Origin: Oscarella lobularis
Taxonomy: Eukaryota > Porifera > Homoscleromorpha > Homosclerophorida > Oscarellidae
Reading direction: 5' to 3'
Assembly (NCBI RefSeq): GCF_947507565.1
Contig: NC_089176.1
Span: 3,844,001-3,908,000, forward strand
DNA length: 64,000 nucleotides
Shown in pieces: positions 49,701-60,683 of the stretch. The translations under genes and the position numbers were made by a program. The notes under the pieces are model-generated. The model did no database searches. It was not told the origin of the DNA and saw only the letters and a program-made list of their open reading frames with translations. Each line of letters starts with the position of its first letter. Within the stretch, counting starts at the first letter, position 1.

Positions 49701-52700
49701 GTTCTTCGTCAGGCAATCCAGTCGACACTAGTAGCGTCTTATCTTTTGCAGTTGCGGGCGTCACTTGTCTGAAAAGTGCGATGGCGTTAAACGATTCCCT
49801 GCACAATACCGTCGCGTTAGCTTACACATGCTTCCGTTACTCTTTTTTAATACTTTGCCATTTAGTATTATTGACTGTGCTGACCAGCTGGTAGACATCA
49901 AATCAGCTATACTAGCTTGCCAGACGGAGCCGCGGGCGTTTCGTGGAAGCCACTGCGAATCGTCAAAGTGTTTATATCGTAATTATAGAGAATAATGGGT
50001 TCACTTAGCGTTGTTTTAGTTTGGCTATATACGTCGTTAGAACGGCGTGTCAGTACAGACGTTACTGCCAAGTGGTTGCGTCCAACGTCACTTTTGAAAC
50101 GAATTGCACCGGAGAAATGTCTCTGAATATTTCATATAAATGTGTTGCAGGTGAGAGTTGACAGCATGCAGTGGTTTTACATGTCGTATATGTGCACAGG
50201 TCTAAACGATACCGTCCTTCCTCCGGTCCTCTCTAATGTGGATAAGTCATCTGTTCAACTCCGTTGGGATGCTAACCACCAAACTATTCAGAGGCGATAT
50301 GTTCCCATGAGCCAACCTTGTGCTGTTCCGGGATTTCTATTTGAAGGTTTTGGCTACGTTTTCCTTGCTCAAGATCAGTTTATTAGTAAAGAATTTGAGA
50401 AGATAAATTTGTTTTTCCGGACGACAAATCCAGATGGGATACTATTTGCAGCATTCCGAAAAGACTCTTCCTCGTCATATGTGTATCTTTCACTCATCAA
50501 AGGTGAACTCGAATTCGGTGTTAAATATGATGGCGAAGATCATCAAAGCATAAGAACTGAGAGAAAGTGGGACGACAATCGCTTTTACAGAGTAGAAGCA
50601 CTGAGAACAGATAAAAAAATTATACTTCGCGTTTATTATGGCAGCGAAAGGCTGTTCATGGATACTGACATAACGAAGAAGGGCAGCAAGACTGTTGTTG
50701 TTGTTGATAACAGTTATGTTGGAGGATTACCTGCGAATGTCTTACTGAATTCCAGTCTAGCGACGTTGCTTCCAGACTCAATTGGATTTATTGGCTGCAT
50801 TAGGGTGATGTTTCTCCACGACAAAAATGCAGCATTTAATTCATCGAAAGTTCAAAAGCTCGTTAATGTTGTTCAGGAGAACGGCGGCTGTCCACCGTCC
50901 GTTGAAAAAGCGATGCATTTTCGCGGATCTGGTTACGTGAAACTACGTTTATTTTCAACTCAGATAAAAGACGAGCTTCACTTTGGCTTTCGAATTCGAA
51001 CGAGTTGGCCAAATGGATTGCTCTTCGCCGCATTCGGAAATATGAGCAAAGACTTTCTTTTCGTTGAAACGCGCGGCCGCGATGGAATCGTTGTGAGATA
51101 TAGAACGAACGAAGAACGAGTCAATATTATTCGCGCGAACCGATGTGTCTTGTGCGACGGCTCATGGCATGAAATCGGTCTTTCAATTACCGACAAGTTT
51201 TTTGTTGTGAAAGTTGATAACGCAGAAGACGAAGAAATTGCTCATACTATCAGTGTCGACGAGTTTGCTTCGGAAATATTGCAAAATGTGTATGTTGGTG
51301 GACTGCCGCAATACGATCTGTCGGAGACGAGGCCAACTCCAGTAGAAGTGGCTTTGGGAATCGGCGTGAATGTGAACGGATACGGTGGTTGCTTGGCCGA
51401 TTTTTCCGTGAACGAGACACTTATTGATGTCGTGAAGAAGAGAGAGGAGAGTGTAAAGGTGAGTTTTGCTGGATGTCCCAACTTTCCTTGGAGCGGTCCA
51501 ATATGCAAAGATCGCTTGGTGGAGATTAACTCGGTGAACAAAGAAGATAGCATCGTCACTGACACAAAGGTCGAAGCATTTACCGGTAGGTGATTCAACA
51601 GAACGTTTGCATTACTTGTGCTTTATTCATTTTAGAATACTTATATCGTGTCATGGTGAACGTTTCCGGCGGTGGCGTTATTTTCAGCGAATGGATAACT
51701 GTTCGCACGGGAAACGACAGTAAGAGCAATGTAGACTGTGTCGTTTATCTTCTCTTTTGAGAGCTTGGATTCTAATGTTACAGGTTCTTCAAGTGGACGT
51801 TTCCGGCCAGAAATCGACCACGACGGGATGAAGGCGACAATACAATGGACAGGTCCGCCGACTGTTCTCAAGGACGACGAGTCGTCGTACGACATTGACA
51901 TATACACGTGCGCCGTCTGCTTAAACGCAACCATCTCGTCCTGTTCGAAGAGAGAAGTGAACACAGCTTTACCATATCAACTGTCTCCTGTAGCACCCTC
52001 GACTGTGTATACTGTCCAAATTAGGGCTTCTGTTTTGAACCGAGCAAGAAGTCTAGCGTCAAAATTTAGCACTCCTGTTGTCACGCAGGAAACAGAAGGT
52101 GCCGTACAGTTTTGGTTTCCTTTTTTATGATTTACTTTTGAACTGTGTAGCTCGTTCGTACGTTTGTGAATGCAGCAAAGGCGAAAGCGAATGTGTTTTT
52201 TCTTTTGTTTACAACGAGACGGAATATTCCGGTTGCTTTTCATTCAACGCTTCTTTGTGCTCAACAAAACCTGAGACAATGCTGGAGTGGTCATCTAGCT
52301 TCTGTCCCAGTAAGAGTATAACAAACGCAACTCCATTCACTCATTTACAGATCTGATTTATATTTTAGCCGCGTCATCCTCATATAGTGACATTTGTCCT
52401 CCGCCTGCTGTCACCCCGACGACAGGTTTTGCAACGAATTGTAATTTCTTGCCATATTAGTAATAACGAACTATCTAGATACTAGTGTGAGTTCTTCGGC
52501 AGTGCTAGGCGACGGTTATATTGCTGTAACGGGAATTGGAGGCTTTTTGGTTGTGATAGTCGTCGGTTTTTTCTTCTATTGGAAGAAAAAAAGAGAACCA
52601 GCAACGTCATCGAACAGAAATGGTAGGCAAACAAGATTGCTTTGCCTTTTGTTACCTGTATTGTTTTATCGTTTAGAAATGCAAATGAAAACTACTTTCC

Positions 52701-54457
52701 CTTCTCCTTTTGGCGAAGACAAAATTTACGCTGATATCAATGATTGTTTGCCGCCGCGGCTTCCACCACCGAATCAAGAAGTCTGCAAGTGCATAATTGA
52801 TTGCACCGAAAAGAGCGACAATACACCGCTAGATGCAGTCGATCCAGAGGGTGAACATTTTGCGAAATCGGTAACCGTAGATGTGAGCGGTGTTGGAGTT
52901 ACCACGGCGGTTGTTGAGAACAACAAAAACGACTACGAAGATCCTATTCAACACCAGACTAAACCGAGCTTCACTACGGTATCAGAAGTGATGAGAAATA
53001 AATGAATTTGGTAGTAAATTTCTAATTTAGGCTTCTACTTCAGTCTTTTGGGAGCCGTCCAAAACGGAGGAGACTTTATGTGCTCAGCTCGCTGAAGCAA
53101 GAGTTCGTTTGCTAAAAAGGTCCGATATTCAACTAGAAATGGTTTTAGGTTCCGGGTAAGCTCGAATTTTCGTGTTTCTCGCTTTCTCTCTCAATTCTGT
53201 TTAGGCAATTTGGGACGGTTGAGAAGGGAACTTGGAATAAGGTGAAGCGAACACATTTTTCTGGCTAATTTATATATAAATTGTTGTTTTAATTAGGACG
53301 AGGGATCAAGCGTCGTGGCGGTGAAAACATTAAAGTCGGAGAAGGAAGAGAACAGGGTGAAGTTTCTTCGCGAAGCTGCAATTATGGGCCAATTTGAGCA
53401 CAGTAACGTCGTAAAAATGTACGGGGTTGTGCTAAGTGAAAGCCCGGTAATGTGACCGCTTCATTTTATTCCATTACTGGAATGTGCTATTCAGATGATG
53501 ATTATTGTGGAAATTTTGCCAAAGGGAGATCTGAAAGAATTCTTGTCAACTACAAGGTACCCATGTTGCTTGTGACGTTATAATAAATAGATTTGAACGC
53601 TCCTTATTAATTAGATGTGACGAAGCTGCGCTCAAATCCGATTTGGCCGCTCCCTTTTTGCAGATGTCTCGTGACATTGCAGCTGGAATGACTTATTTGG
53701 CAGGATTATCTTTTATTCACAGAGTAAGAATGTTTGCTGTGTTTTTCGGTTACTTGATATTTTGTGTAGGACTTGGCGGCTAGAAACGTTTTATTGGACA
53801 AAAATCTCGTTTGCAAGGTTAGACGTTTTTACATCAATAGTGTTCTATTCTAAGATGGAAACGTCAGATTGCTGATTTTGGATTGGCCAGAGATTTGAAT
53901 GAAAAGAACTACTACATAAAATCTCAAAAGGGGCACATCCCGATTAGATGGACAGCTCCAGAAGTAAATTACAACGTCAATTGATCTCATTAAACCTATT
54001 AATGATTAGGCTCTAAACTTTTTCAAATACTCGTTGGCTAGCGACGTGTGGAGTTACGGAATTGTTCTGTATGAAATCTGGGCGCTTGGCGAACGACCCT
54101 ACGGCTACGTACCAAACAAAATGGTCGTTCAAAATTTGGAAATAGGCTTTCGACTTCCTCCACCTCCTGGCTGTCCTTACGCTATTTATGAATTGATGAT
54201 TGAGTGCTGGTAAATCACGCAACAATTGGTTTATTGTGTCTTTATTTTTGTTTTCTCACAGGCATCCTGATTATCACAAGCGGCCTGCTTTTAGTGCCAT
54301 ATTCACTCGCTTGTCGAAGCCGGATGATGCATTGCTGATCAACGAGGAGACCTCGGAGCCTATAGCAGGAAAAATAGGCGATTGCTTGGAAGATTCGTGC
54401 CAAACAGCTTACTCGAACCTTCAGTCCGTCTACAGATCTCAGTGGAAGAACACTTAG
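46728..54457 (+). CDS. RTK array units D+E: predicted receptor with doubled ectodomain and one kinase
   Basis: Unit D starts at 46728 with the same signal peptide as unit C, then the lectin-like module, long LamG exon (to about 48667), FN3-like and Cys-rich exons (to about 49370) and an expanded Ser/Thr linker (49424-49650). At about 49713 the sequence changes, inside what should be the membrane exon, to intron 1 of a second unit. Unit E then follows without a signal peptide: lectin-like module (CADQLVDIKSAILACQ), LamG1-LamG2 (to 51590), FN3-like, Cys-rich, membrane helix (FLVVIVVGFFFYWKKK, near 52530-52620) and kinase (about 53035-54457). Frame is kept across the junction, either by read-through or by splicing to the old acceptor at about 49751. 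The kinase is intact: GSGQFG, VAVKTLK, FIHRDLAARN, DFGLAR and [15 protein letters not shown]. The usual stop is lost, adding WKNT. D and E could instead be a secreted form plus a promoter-less gene. Confidence 0.7.
49465..49640 (+). repeat. Tandem repeat in the Ser/Thr linker of unit D
   Basis: Two and a partial third copy of an 81-84 base unit (beginning CTGTCTCCCCGACGACAG at 49465, 49546 and, changed, 49630). It codes for SPTTAFATNSLSS-type sequence. Unit C has one copy, so D expanded it by 27 residues. Confidence 0.8.
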
Positions 54458-54554
54458 AGACGTGTTCTAGATCTTGGCAAGTGGTTCTATTGACTTTGTC
54501 TGTCTTTAGATTGAAATCGTGCAATAAACAACAGAGGAATATTAAAAAATAGTT

Positions 54555-55805
54555 TCACATGGAAAATAAACGACGCAACTGTCGAAGTTTCTCTGGCGGC
54601 GTATCAGGGCTCGTCAACTCGCCTCGCAAGTCCTCCTTCATTTGAGCGGCGATCTTCTCCTGATTACTAGTCTCGTTGCTCAAAACGAAGAGCAGCTTTG
54701 TTAGCGCCGCTTCGGTCGTCATATCATAACCGCTTATGAATCCGGCGTCCTTCATCGCATTTCCCGTTTCGTACGCCTCCAAATTGACGCTTCCGGATAG
54801 GCACTGCGTGACGTCGACAAGCGTCACGCCTCGATCATGCGCAGTCTTGAAAACGCGCATAAGCGCTTTGTCGTTACTCGGCCCGTTTCCAACGCCGAAT
54901 CCTTGCGCGACGAGGCCGCGAAGCGGCTCGGCGAGCATGCTACGAACAACAGTGGCGTCTATACCCGGAAAGAAGCGCATGACGCTGATCGCCATCTTGG
55001 AATCGACGCGTTCCAAGACAAAGTCTTCAGTCGGACGCAATCGAAGCAATTCGTCGACGATATCGATATCGACGCCAATGCGACCAATCGGGGGAAAATT
55101 AGGCGACTCGAAAGCGTTCAAACTCGTCGAATTCGCCTTCGTAGCGCGATTTCCCCGAAGAAGCACGTTGCCAAACACGAGGGTCACTTCCGGTATGCGG
55201 GCACTGTATTGTTGACATATCTGCAACGACGCGACGAGATTCGTTCGCGCGTCGTTGCGCGGCTCCATTAGGGAGATTTGAGCGCCCGTTAGGATGACGA
55301 GTTTGCCGAGGTTTTTGAGCATGAAACTGAGGGCGGACGACGTGTAGGCCATCGTGTCCGTACCGTGGAGAATGAGAAAAGCGTCGTAGGAGGCGTAGTT
55401 CGTAAAGATATCGTTGGCTATGCGCACCTGCAAAGAATATATTGAAAAGAGAGTTATTACTGTCTATTGTGGCCTTAGAAAAATAGTGACCACAATAGAT
55501 TGTGTTGTATATATCTCTTTTCTTTATGTTCTCCTGACCCAATCGCTTGGAATCATGTTCGATGAGTCGACGAGCGGCCAGTATTCTTTGAGTTTGTACT
55601 TCGGCATGCTCGAATCGTTCATCTCCGGCATCGTTTCGAGCATCGATTCGAGCCAACCGGCTTTCGGTTCCAAGTAACCCGTTTCGGGATTCTTCCACAT
55701 GCCTATCGTGCCGCCCGTGTGAATCATTAGAACGTTTTTCCTCTCTCGACAACCGGCGAGAGTCGTTTCGACTGCGAATCGCTTCGTTCGAGAAGGAGAT
55801 TCCAT
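54555..55805 (-). CDS. L-asparaginase, type I (cytosolic), copy 1
   Basis: Two exons: 55805-55539 and 55427-54555, about 380 residues. Active-site parts are visible: the nucleophile Thr in VLMIHTGGTIGMW, the second Thr and Asp in LILHGTDTMAYTSSALSF, and Lys in RGNRATKANS. GFGVGNGPSND and TQCLSGSVNLEAYETG are typical of the family. The intron splits DW/VRIAND, the same place as in copy 2. I chose the ATG at 55805 (MESPSRTKRF) because copy 2 starts the same way; an in-frame ATG at 55901 exists. Converts asparagine to aspartate and ammonia. The ankyrin repeats found at the C-terminus of mammalian ASPG are absent; the protein ends RQLRRLFSM. Its 3' end is duplicated at 32629. Confidence 0.93.
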
Positions 55806-55916
55806 CACACGCGTAAAGTGGGTGTTGTCTTGTACTACGGTGACGTCACGGTGATAACGCGCGCGCCTATATTTCGTGCATGCATCATTCAACAAGTTCA
55901 CATCAAAGCAACAAGG

Positions 55917-57527
55917 TCAGTTACTGAGTCGATAGTCGGTACATCGTATTTTCAAAAGCAACGCGTCATTTCGCGTAGGATATTCCGGTAGCACGCACGT
56001 AAACGGCCCTTTCTCTTTTCCCCGAGGCTCCAAGAACTTCGGATGGTCAACGAACACAGAATAGCACGCGAATACTTTCTCGTCAGTCTTCACTTCCATT
56101 TGGATACGCGTCAATGGCTCCTTGAAGTAGAAACACGGCGTGACGAAGAATGAACCCGGTTGAAGAGGTTTGGTGAGGATGTTGCTGAGCACTAGATACA
56201 TATTCCCTCGCGCGTCTCTTCGCAAGTCGATTCGCAAGCGAAATTCCTGATTTTTGAAGTGAAATATTCGACTCAGAATGACGCGTGGATTTTCTTCGTC
56301 CAGACACTTGGACCAGTTTTCGATGGCCCAAAGGAATGTGACTTCCGGGTCCAGTTCCGTTTGGATGTGAGCTTCGAGTGAGACGGCTTTTTCGTTTAGG
56401 ACTTTGAGGTCTCTTGCGAGGAGATGCATGTGTCTAGGCAAATCTTTGTGAAGATGCTGCCCCATTGCTTCACGTATACACTAAGGTTTAATTTTAATTA
56501 AGAAAATCCTGGGATTTATTTATTTATTTTACCTTCACTGGGCAGCCTACGTGGGAAAATTTGCATTGTATTTCGACTTTGGGGCAGTCTCCTTTTATCC
56601 CTTTACCGCAATGAATTTTGAGCTGGAATTTAATTGCTTTGACGTTACTTAATGAAACCTGTTTTCTTACTCTTTCTCTAAGCATTTCTTGACTGCAAAG
56701 TGGGCATTTGACTGCCAATTTATCACAGTACTTCTCCTTGTGAGCCTGAGAAAATCTCTCAAAGAATGACGCCTTCCCCAAGGCGTTGGGCCCTACCTGT
56801 TTGTAGTGGTAGTAGGTCATCTCTTTTTGACAGAAATGACAGGTTATGATACGGTTTGCACAGATGTTTTTCACGTGATGCCTCATCTCTGTGCGCTGTA
56901 TCATTTCGCCGCATTTCTGTGGGCAGATTTCTTTTCCGTGGCGACATTCTTTCAAATGTTCCTAATAGGATTTAATATTTAATTTAATTTGTCTAATTCT
57001 TTTGTTTGCCTTGAGGTTTTCGAGTTCGATTTTCTTCTTACATCCGGACTCGATACATTTCACTTTTAATTGAAGAATCTTTTTCTTTGTCATTTGATCA
57101 GGAAACACCTGGAAGTTAGTGAGGACAGTAAAAAGTATCTAAGATCTACTGATTTCGTCACTTTATTCACGCTCTGCTTCTGCCTATCTTCCGGGCATTC
57201 GAATATCCCGTTTTTCCTAATGTTTACATAGAGTCTTAGTACATTGACGTTTGTTTACGTTTACTTAGGAAGCCGCTCAAAGCATCGCTTGCACAATAAG
57301 TGGCCACACGGTGTCTGAAGAGGACTCTTAGGCACTTCCAAGCAGACAGGACATCGGAAGTCATCATCCGGACAATCTACGAACAACTCATCGCCGTATC
57401 CTGCGCAATCGTCGTCTTCGGGCGACACTGCAGGTGCAGGAGTATCGCCTTCGACAAGCGGACGCTTCTCGAATAAATTTTCGGGCGGCAGGTCAACGAT
57501 TTGAGCAGACAGAACTTTGGAATCCAT
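55917..57527 (-). CDS. TRAF-like RING E3 ligase
   Basis: Six or seven exons: 57527-57265, 57216-57162, 57108-57010, 56961-56797, 56745 to 56533 (possibly split by a 36-base intron) and 56480-55917. Order: a 60-residue acidic N-terminus, a RING (FRCPVCLEVPKSPLQTPCGH then LLCKRC), TRAF-type zinc fingers (CRHGKEICPQKCGEMIQ; CDKLAVKCPLCSQEML; CPKVEIQCKFSHVGCPVKV), a short coiled coil (HMHLLARDLKVLNEKAVSLE) and a MATH/TRAF-C-like domain (TFLWAIENWSKCL ... EFRLRIDLRRD). TRAFs carry signals from receptors to NF-kB and JNK. The MATH end is short, so receptor binding is uncertain. The third intron (56962-57009) is GC-AG. It lies between two asparaginase paralogues, all on the same strand. Confidence 0.9.
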
Positions 57528-57608
57528 ATTGGCAACATCCGGGTAAAGACAAATAACGCACATTACAAAAAAAACCACGTGGTCCTCAAAGTCTCCACCG
57601 AGAAGAAG

Positions 57609-58981
57609 TCAGTACCCCCTCGCTTTGACAAGACGGCGCATACGACGCAACTGGTCGACCGGCGTATCGGGACTGGTCAACTCGCCTCTCAAATCAGCCT
57701 TCATCATCGCTTCGATGACCGCCGGATCCGTCTCGCTGCTCAAAACGTAGAACAACTTGGTCAACGCCCCTTCGGTGGTCAAATCATATCCGCTTATGAA
57801 TCCAGCGTCCTTCATCGCATTTCCCGTCTCGTACGTCTCCAAATTGACGCTTCCAGTAAAACACTGCGTGACGTCAATGAGCGTTGCACCGCGATCGTGC
57901 GCCGCTTTAAAAGTGGCCATGAGCGCTGTGTCGTTGCTCGGCCCGTTGCCGACGCCGAAACCCTGGGCAACGAAGCCAATGAGGGGCGGGGCTAGAATGC
58001 CGGATGTGACTTCGGCTTTCATGCCGGGGAAGAAACGCATGATGCCGATGTCGAGTTCCGGGTTGATTTGCTCCAAGACTAGGGTTTCGGTTGGCTTTGG
58101 GAGGAGAAGTTCTTCGACGATGTCGATTTCGACGTCGATGTTGCCGATTGGGGGGAAATTGGGCGATTCGAAGGCGGCGAGTTCCGTTGAATTCGCCTTC
58201 GTTGCGCGATTTCCGCGGAGTAGAACGTGGGCAAAGAGAAGGGTTACTTCCGGTATGAGGGCGGCGTAGTTTTGGCATATTTCCATGGATGCGATGAGGT
58301 TCATTCGAGCGTCGTTTCGCGGTTCCATGAGCGGTATTTGTGAGCCGGTTATGATGACGAGTTTTCCGAGGTGTTTGAGCATGAAGCTGAGAGCCGACGC
58401 CGTGTAGGCCATCGTGTCTGTGCCGTGGAGAATGACGAAGGCGTCATAGGAGGCGTACTTCGTGAAAATGTCCGTGGCTATCCTCAGCTAAAAAGGTAAT
58501 AATAAGATGTATGGATTTGTCACGCCAGGGTCTTGTTTTCTCAGGTAACCCGTTTTTAGTTAATTAGGTATCAAAATCTAAGGTTCTACTTCTATCTTCT
58601 TTACCCAAAAAGGTCATAATCTCCTTATGAATTCATCACGTTAGGGTCTCTTGTTTTCTCAGGTAATTATGAGCGGATCTTCTCACTCAAAATCACCTCG
58701 CATCTAAGGTACTACTTTACCCAATCGCTAGGCTTCATGTTGGACGAGTCGAGCAGAGGCCAATACTCTACGAGGTCGTAGGTAGGCATGCTTTCAAGAC
58801 TCAATTCTGGCATGCCATCCAGCAGATGTTGGAGCCAGCCTTCCTTCGGTTGGAAGTAGCCCGTGTCCGGATTCAGCCACATACCAATAGTTCCACCAGT
58901 GTGGATCATTAGCACGTGCTTTCTCGGAGGATTGAGCTCCTTGCCGCCGGTGAGTTGTCGCTTGACTCGAGGACACTCCAT
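57609..58981 (-). CDS. L-asparaginase, type I (cytosolic), copy 2
   Basis: Two exons: 58981-58721 and 58487-57609. An in-frame ATG also exists at 58993; MECPRVKRQLT is preferred by comparison with copy 1. The active site is intact: HVLMIHTGGTIGMW, FVILHGTDTMAYTASALSFM, RGNRATKANS. The sequence follows copy 1 closely, including TSPDTPVDQLRRMRRL near the end, then KARGY. The intron (58488-58720) is longer than usual here and holds two near copies of a sequence with CACG(T/C)(C/T)A-GGTCTTGTTTTCTCAGGTA around 58518-58550 and 58636-58668. No ankyrin repeats. The two copies flank a TRAF-like gene, so either that gene was inserted between them or one copy moved across it. Confidence 0.93.
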
Positions 58982-59044
58982 CAGACGAAGCAAGGCGAGT
59001 ATACGTGCAAAAATCCAAAGCGCGTGCGTGAAGTCACTATATTA

Positions 59045-59544
59045 GATTGGCACTGTACAACGCCCTATGATGTAAGTTTAGATAGGGAACCACACCTAAC
59101 AACGTTGCTGTAACTTATAGCTTTTTATCAATAGTCGTATGTACCTGTCAATGTGACTAAATGGCATGCTTAGGTAACTGTCTCGATCCCTTGAGGCTAC
59201 TATTTTAGAACAGGTTTATAATAAAACAGACTTGATAGTGACATATATGCACGTCATGCATATGTAGACGCTCACCGTGACAGGCATGACTGTTGATGTG
59301 TTCCCGCACTAGAAAAGAGGTTGTTCTGAAATAGTGCCTTCTTAGAGGTTACTATTCTAACACAAGGACTAATTAGAACAAGTAGTTTTCGCCAAATTGG
59401 TGTGACAGGACATCCTAATCACAAAGTAGAAGGTTTACGCCGATTCTTTGCTGATTAATTAAGTTACAGCAACGTTCTAAACTTCGTTTGTACTGCGCAA
59501 GCACCTTACATCATAGGGCGTTTCTGTTTAGAATAGTGCCAATC
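59045..59544. mobile_element. MITE-like element with terminal inverted repeats and TA duplication
   Basis: Exactly 500 bases with inverted ends: the left end GATTGGCACT, then CGCCCTATGATGTAAG, and further in AACGTTGCTGTAACTTA; the right end reads the reverse complement of each in order. It is flanked by TA on both sides (59043-59044, 59545-59546), as for Tc1/mariner-type insertions. No coding capacity. The middle contains further inverted repeats, for example around 59185-59290. Confidence 0.85.
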
Positions 59545-59679
59545 TAGAATCCACTCCCAGCGCTAATTATGTGTGCGTCGCTGTTTTGCCGCCTCTCTCC
59601 TGTTGTTGACAAGTTGCTCGCGGAACGCGCGCGTCTCCAAGGCGATCCTCGTTCGTAAATTCACAAAGAGGGGACCTCG

Positions 59680-60168
59680 ATGCCAGATGACAAAGACAAA
59701 TCTCTGGACGCTTCGGCAAAGTACATCGAAGTGCAGCGCACGTGTCTCAAGCGTCAAGCGGCCGTCCAACGTCAATCGAAAACGCTCGAGCGAAATCTCG
59801 CGCTCAACGTCGCGCACTACGATCTCGTTCAGGGGCAAACCGAGCGACGAATGTTTCAAGAACAGAAGCGAATTGTTGATCTGTGTTTGGCTATACCGTC
59901 CGGATATAAGGAGGAAGCGAAGCGGCGAATTGAACAGCACTCGCGTTATTATAAGAGCTGTCATATGAAACAGACGTCGGCTAGACGATTCAATGACTTG
60001 CCTCCTGTTCAGACGACGTTTAATCGGTTTTTGACTATCAAGTCTCTCACTGCGCCGAAGCCTAAAGCAAAGCGAAAATTGTCCTTAGTGAGACCGTCCT
60101 ACGCTGAGTGGAAGCGACTGCATCCTCCAGAGCCAGAAAATAAGAAAAAAAAGAAAAAGTTCCCATGA
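59680..60168 (+). CDS. Small basic protein of unknown function
   Basis: Single exon, 162 residues, starting MPDDKDKSLDASAKYIEVQR. The first 100 residues are charged and likely helical/coiled coil (QRTCLKRQAAVQRQSKTLER; FQEQKRIVDLCLAI). A short conserved-looking core (TTFNRFLTIKSLTAPKPKA) is followed by SYAEWKRLHPPEPENKKKKK, a strongly basic, nuclear-signal-like end. No family recognised. Codon use fits neighbouring genes. It begins 135 bases after the MITE-like element. Confidence 0.6.
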   Translation: MPDDKDKSLDASAKYIEVQRTCLKRQAAVQRQSKTLERNLALNVAHYDLVQGQTERRMFQEQKRIVDLCLAIPSGYKEEAKRRIEQHSRYYKSCHMKQTSARRFNDLPPVQTTFNRFLTIKSLTAPKPKAKRKLSLVRPSYAEWKRLHPPEPENKKKKKKFP

Positions 60169-60683
60169 CACATATTTATTCAGTCGGTCAGTGAAGGGCT
60201 TCTGCAAATTCTTTTCTGACTCTATGCCGAAGAGCTAGGAGTTTGAAATGAAATTTCATTTTTTTGGTTTTTTTTATTCAGGCGGCTCGCGCACGCTAGT
60301 ACGCGCCTTTTTTCCAAGATGGCGAACGCAGGGAACCTCGTGCTTACCGAAAACGACGAGCAGCGGCAAACGAAGAACGTCGTCGGGTTTTTTGCCTCGC
60401 GAACCGCAATTCTGGACGTCTCCTTCGAGTGAATCGGCCCGCTAGAACCAAAACGATGTGGGAACTACAACGGATCCGTATAAACGGGTAAGAAGAAGTA
60501 AAGGGAGATCGATAGGCTCTCCATTTGTCACACTGCGAGTGTCGCAATGCGAGAGAATAGTTCATATGATGGGCTCCTGGCTAGCCCTTTAGGGGCAAAT
60601 CTAGACCAGTAGATACTATATTGAAGATAAAACGATATGAAACAAAAATCCAGTAGATAGTCTGGTCGAACAGGCTATGATAG
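60169..60683. other. Intergenic region with one small open frame
   Basis: A 37-residue frame, 60319-60432 (+), begins MANAGNLVLTENDEQRQTKN in excellent start context (AAGATGGCG) and ends VVGFFASRTAILDVSFE. It could be a micro-protein or the first exon of an unplaced gene; no acceptor was found to extend it. The rest shows nothing. Confidence 0.35.
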
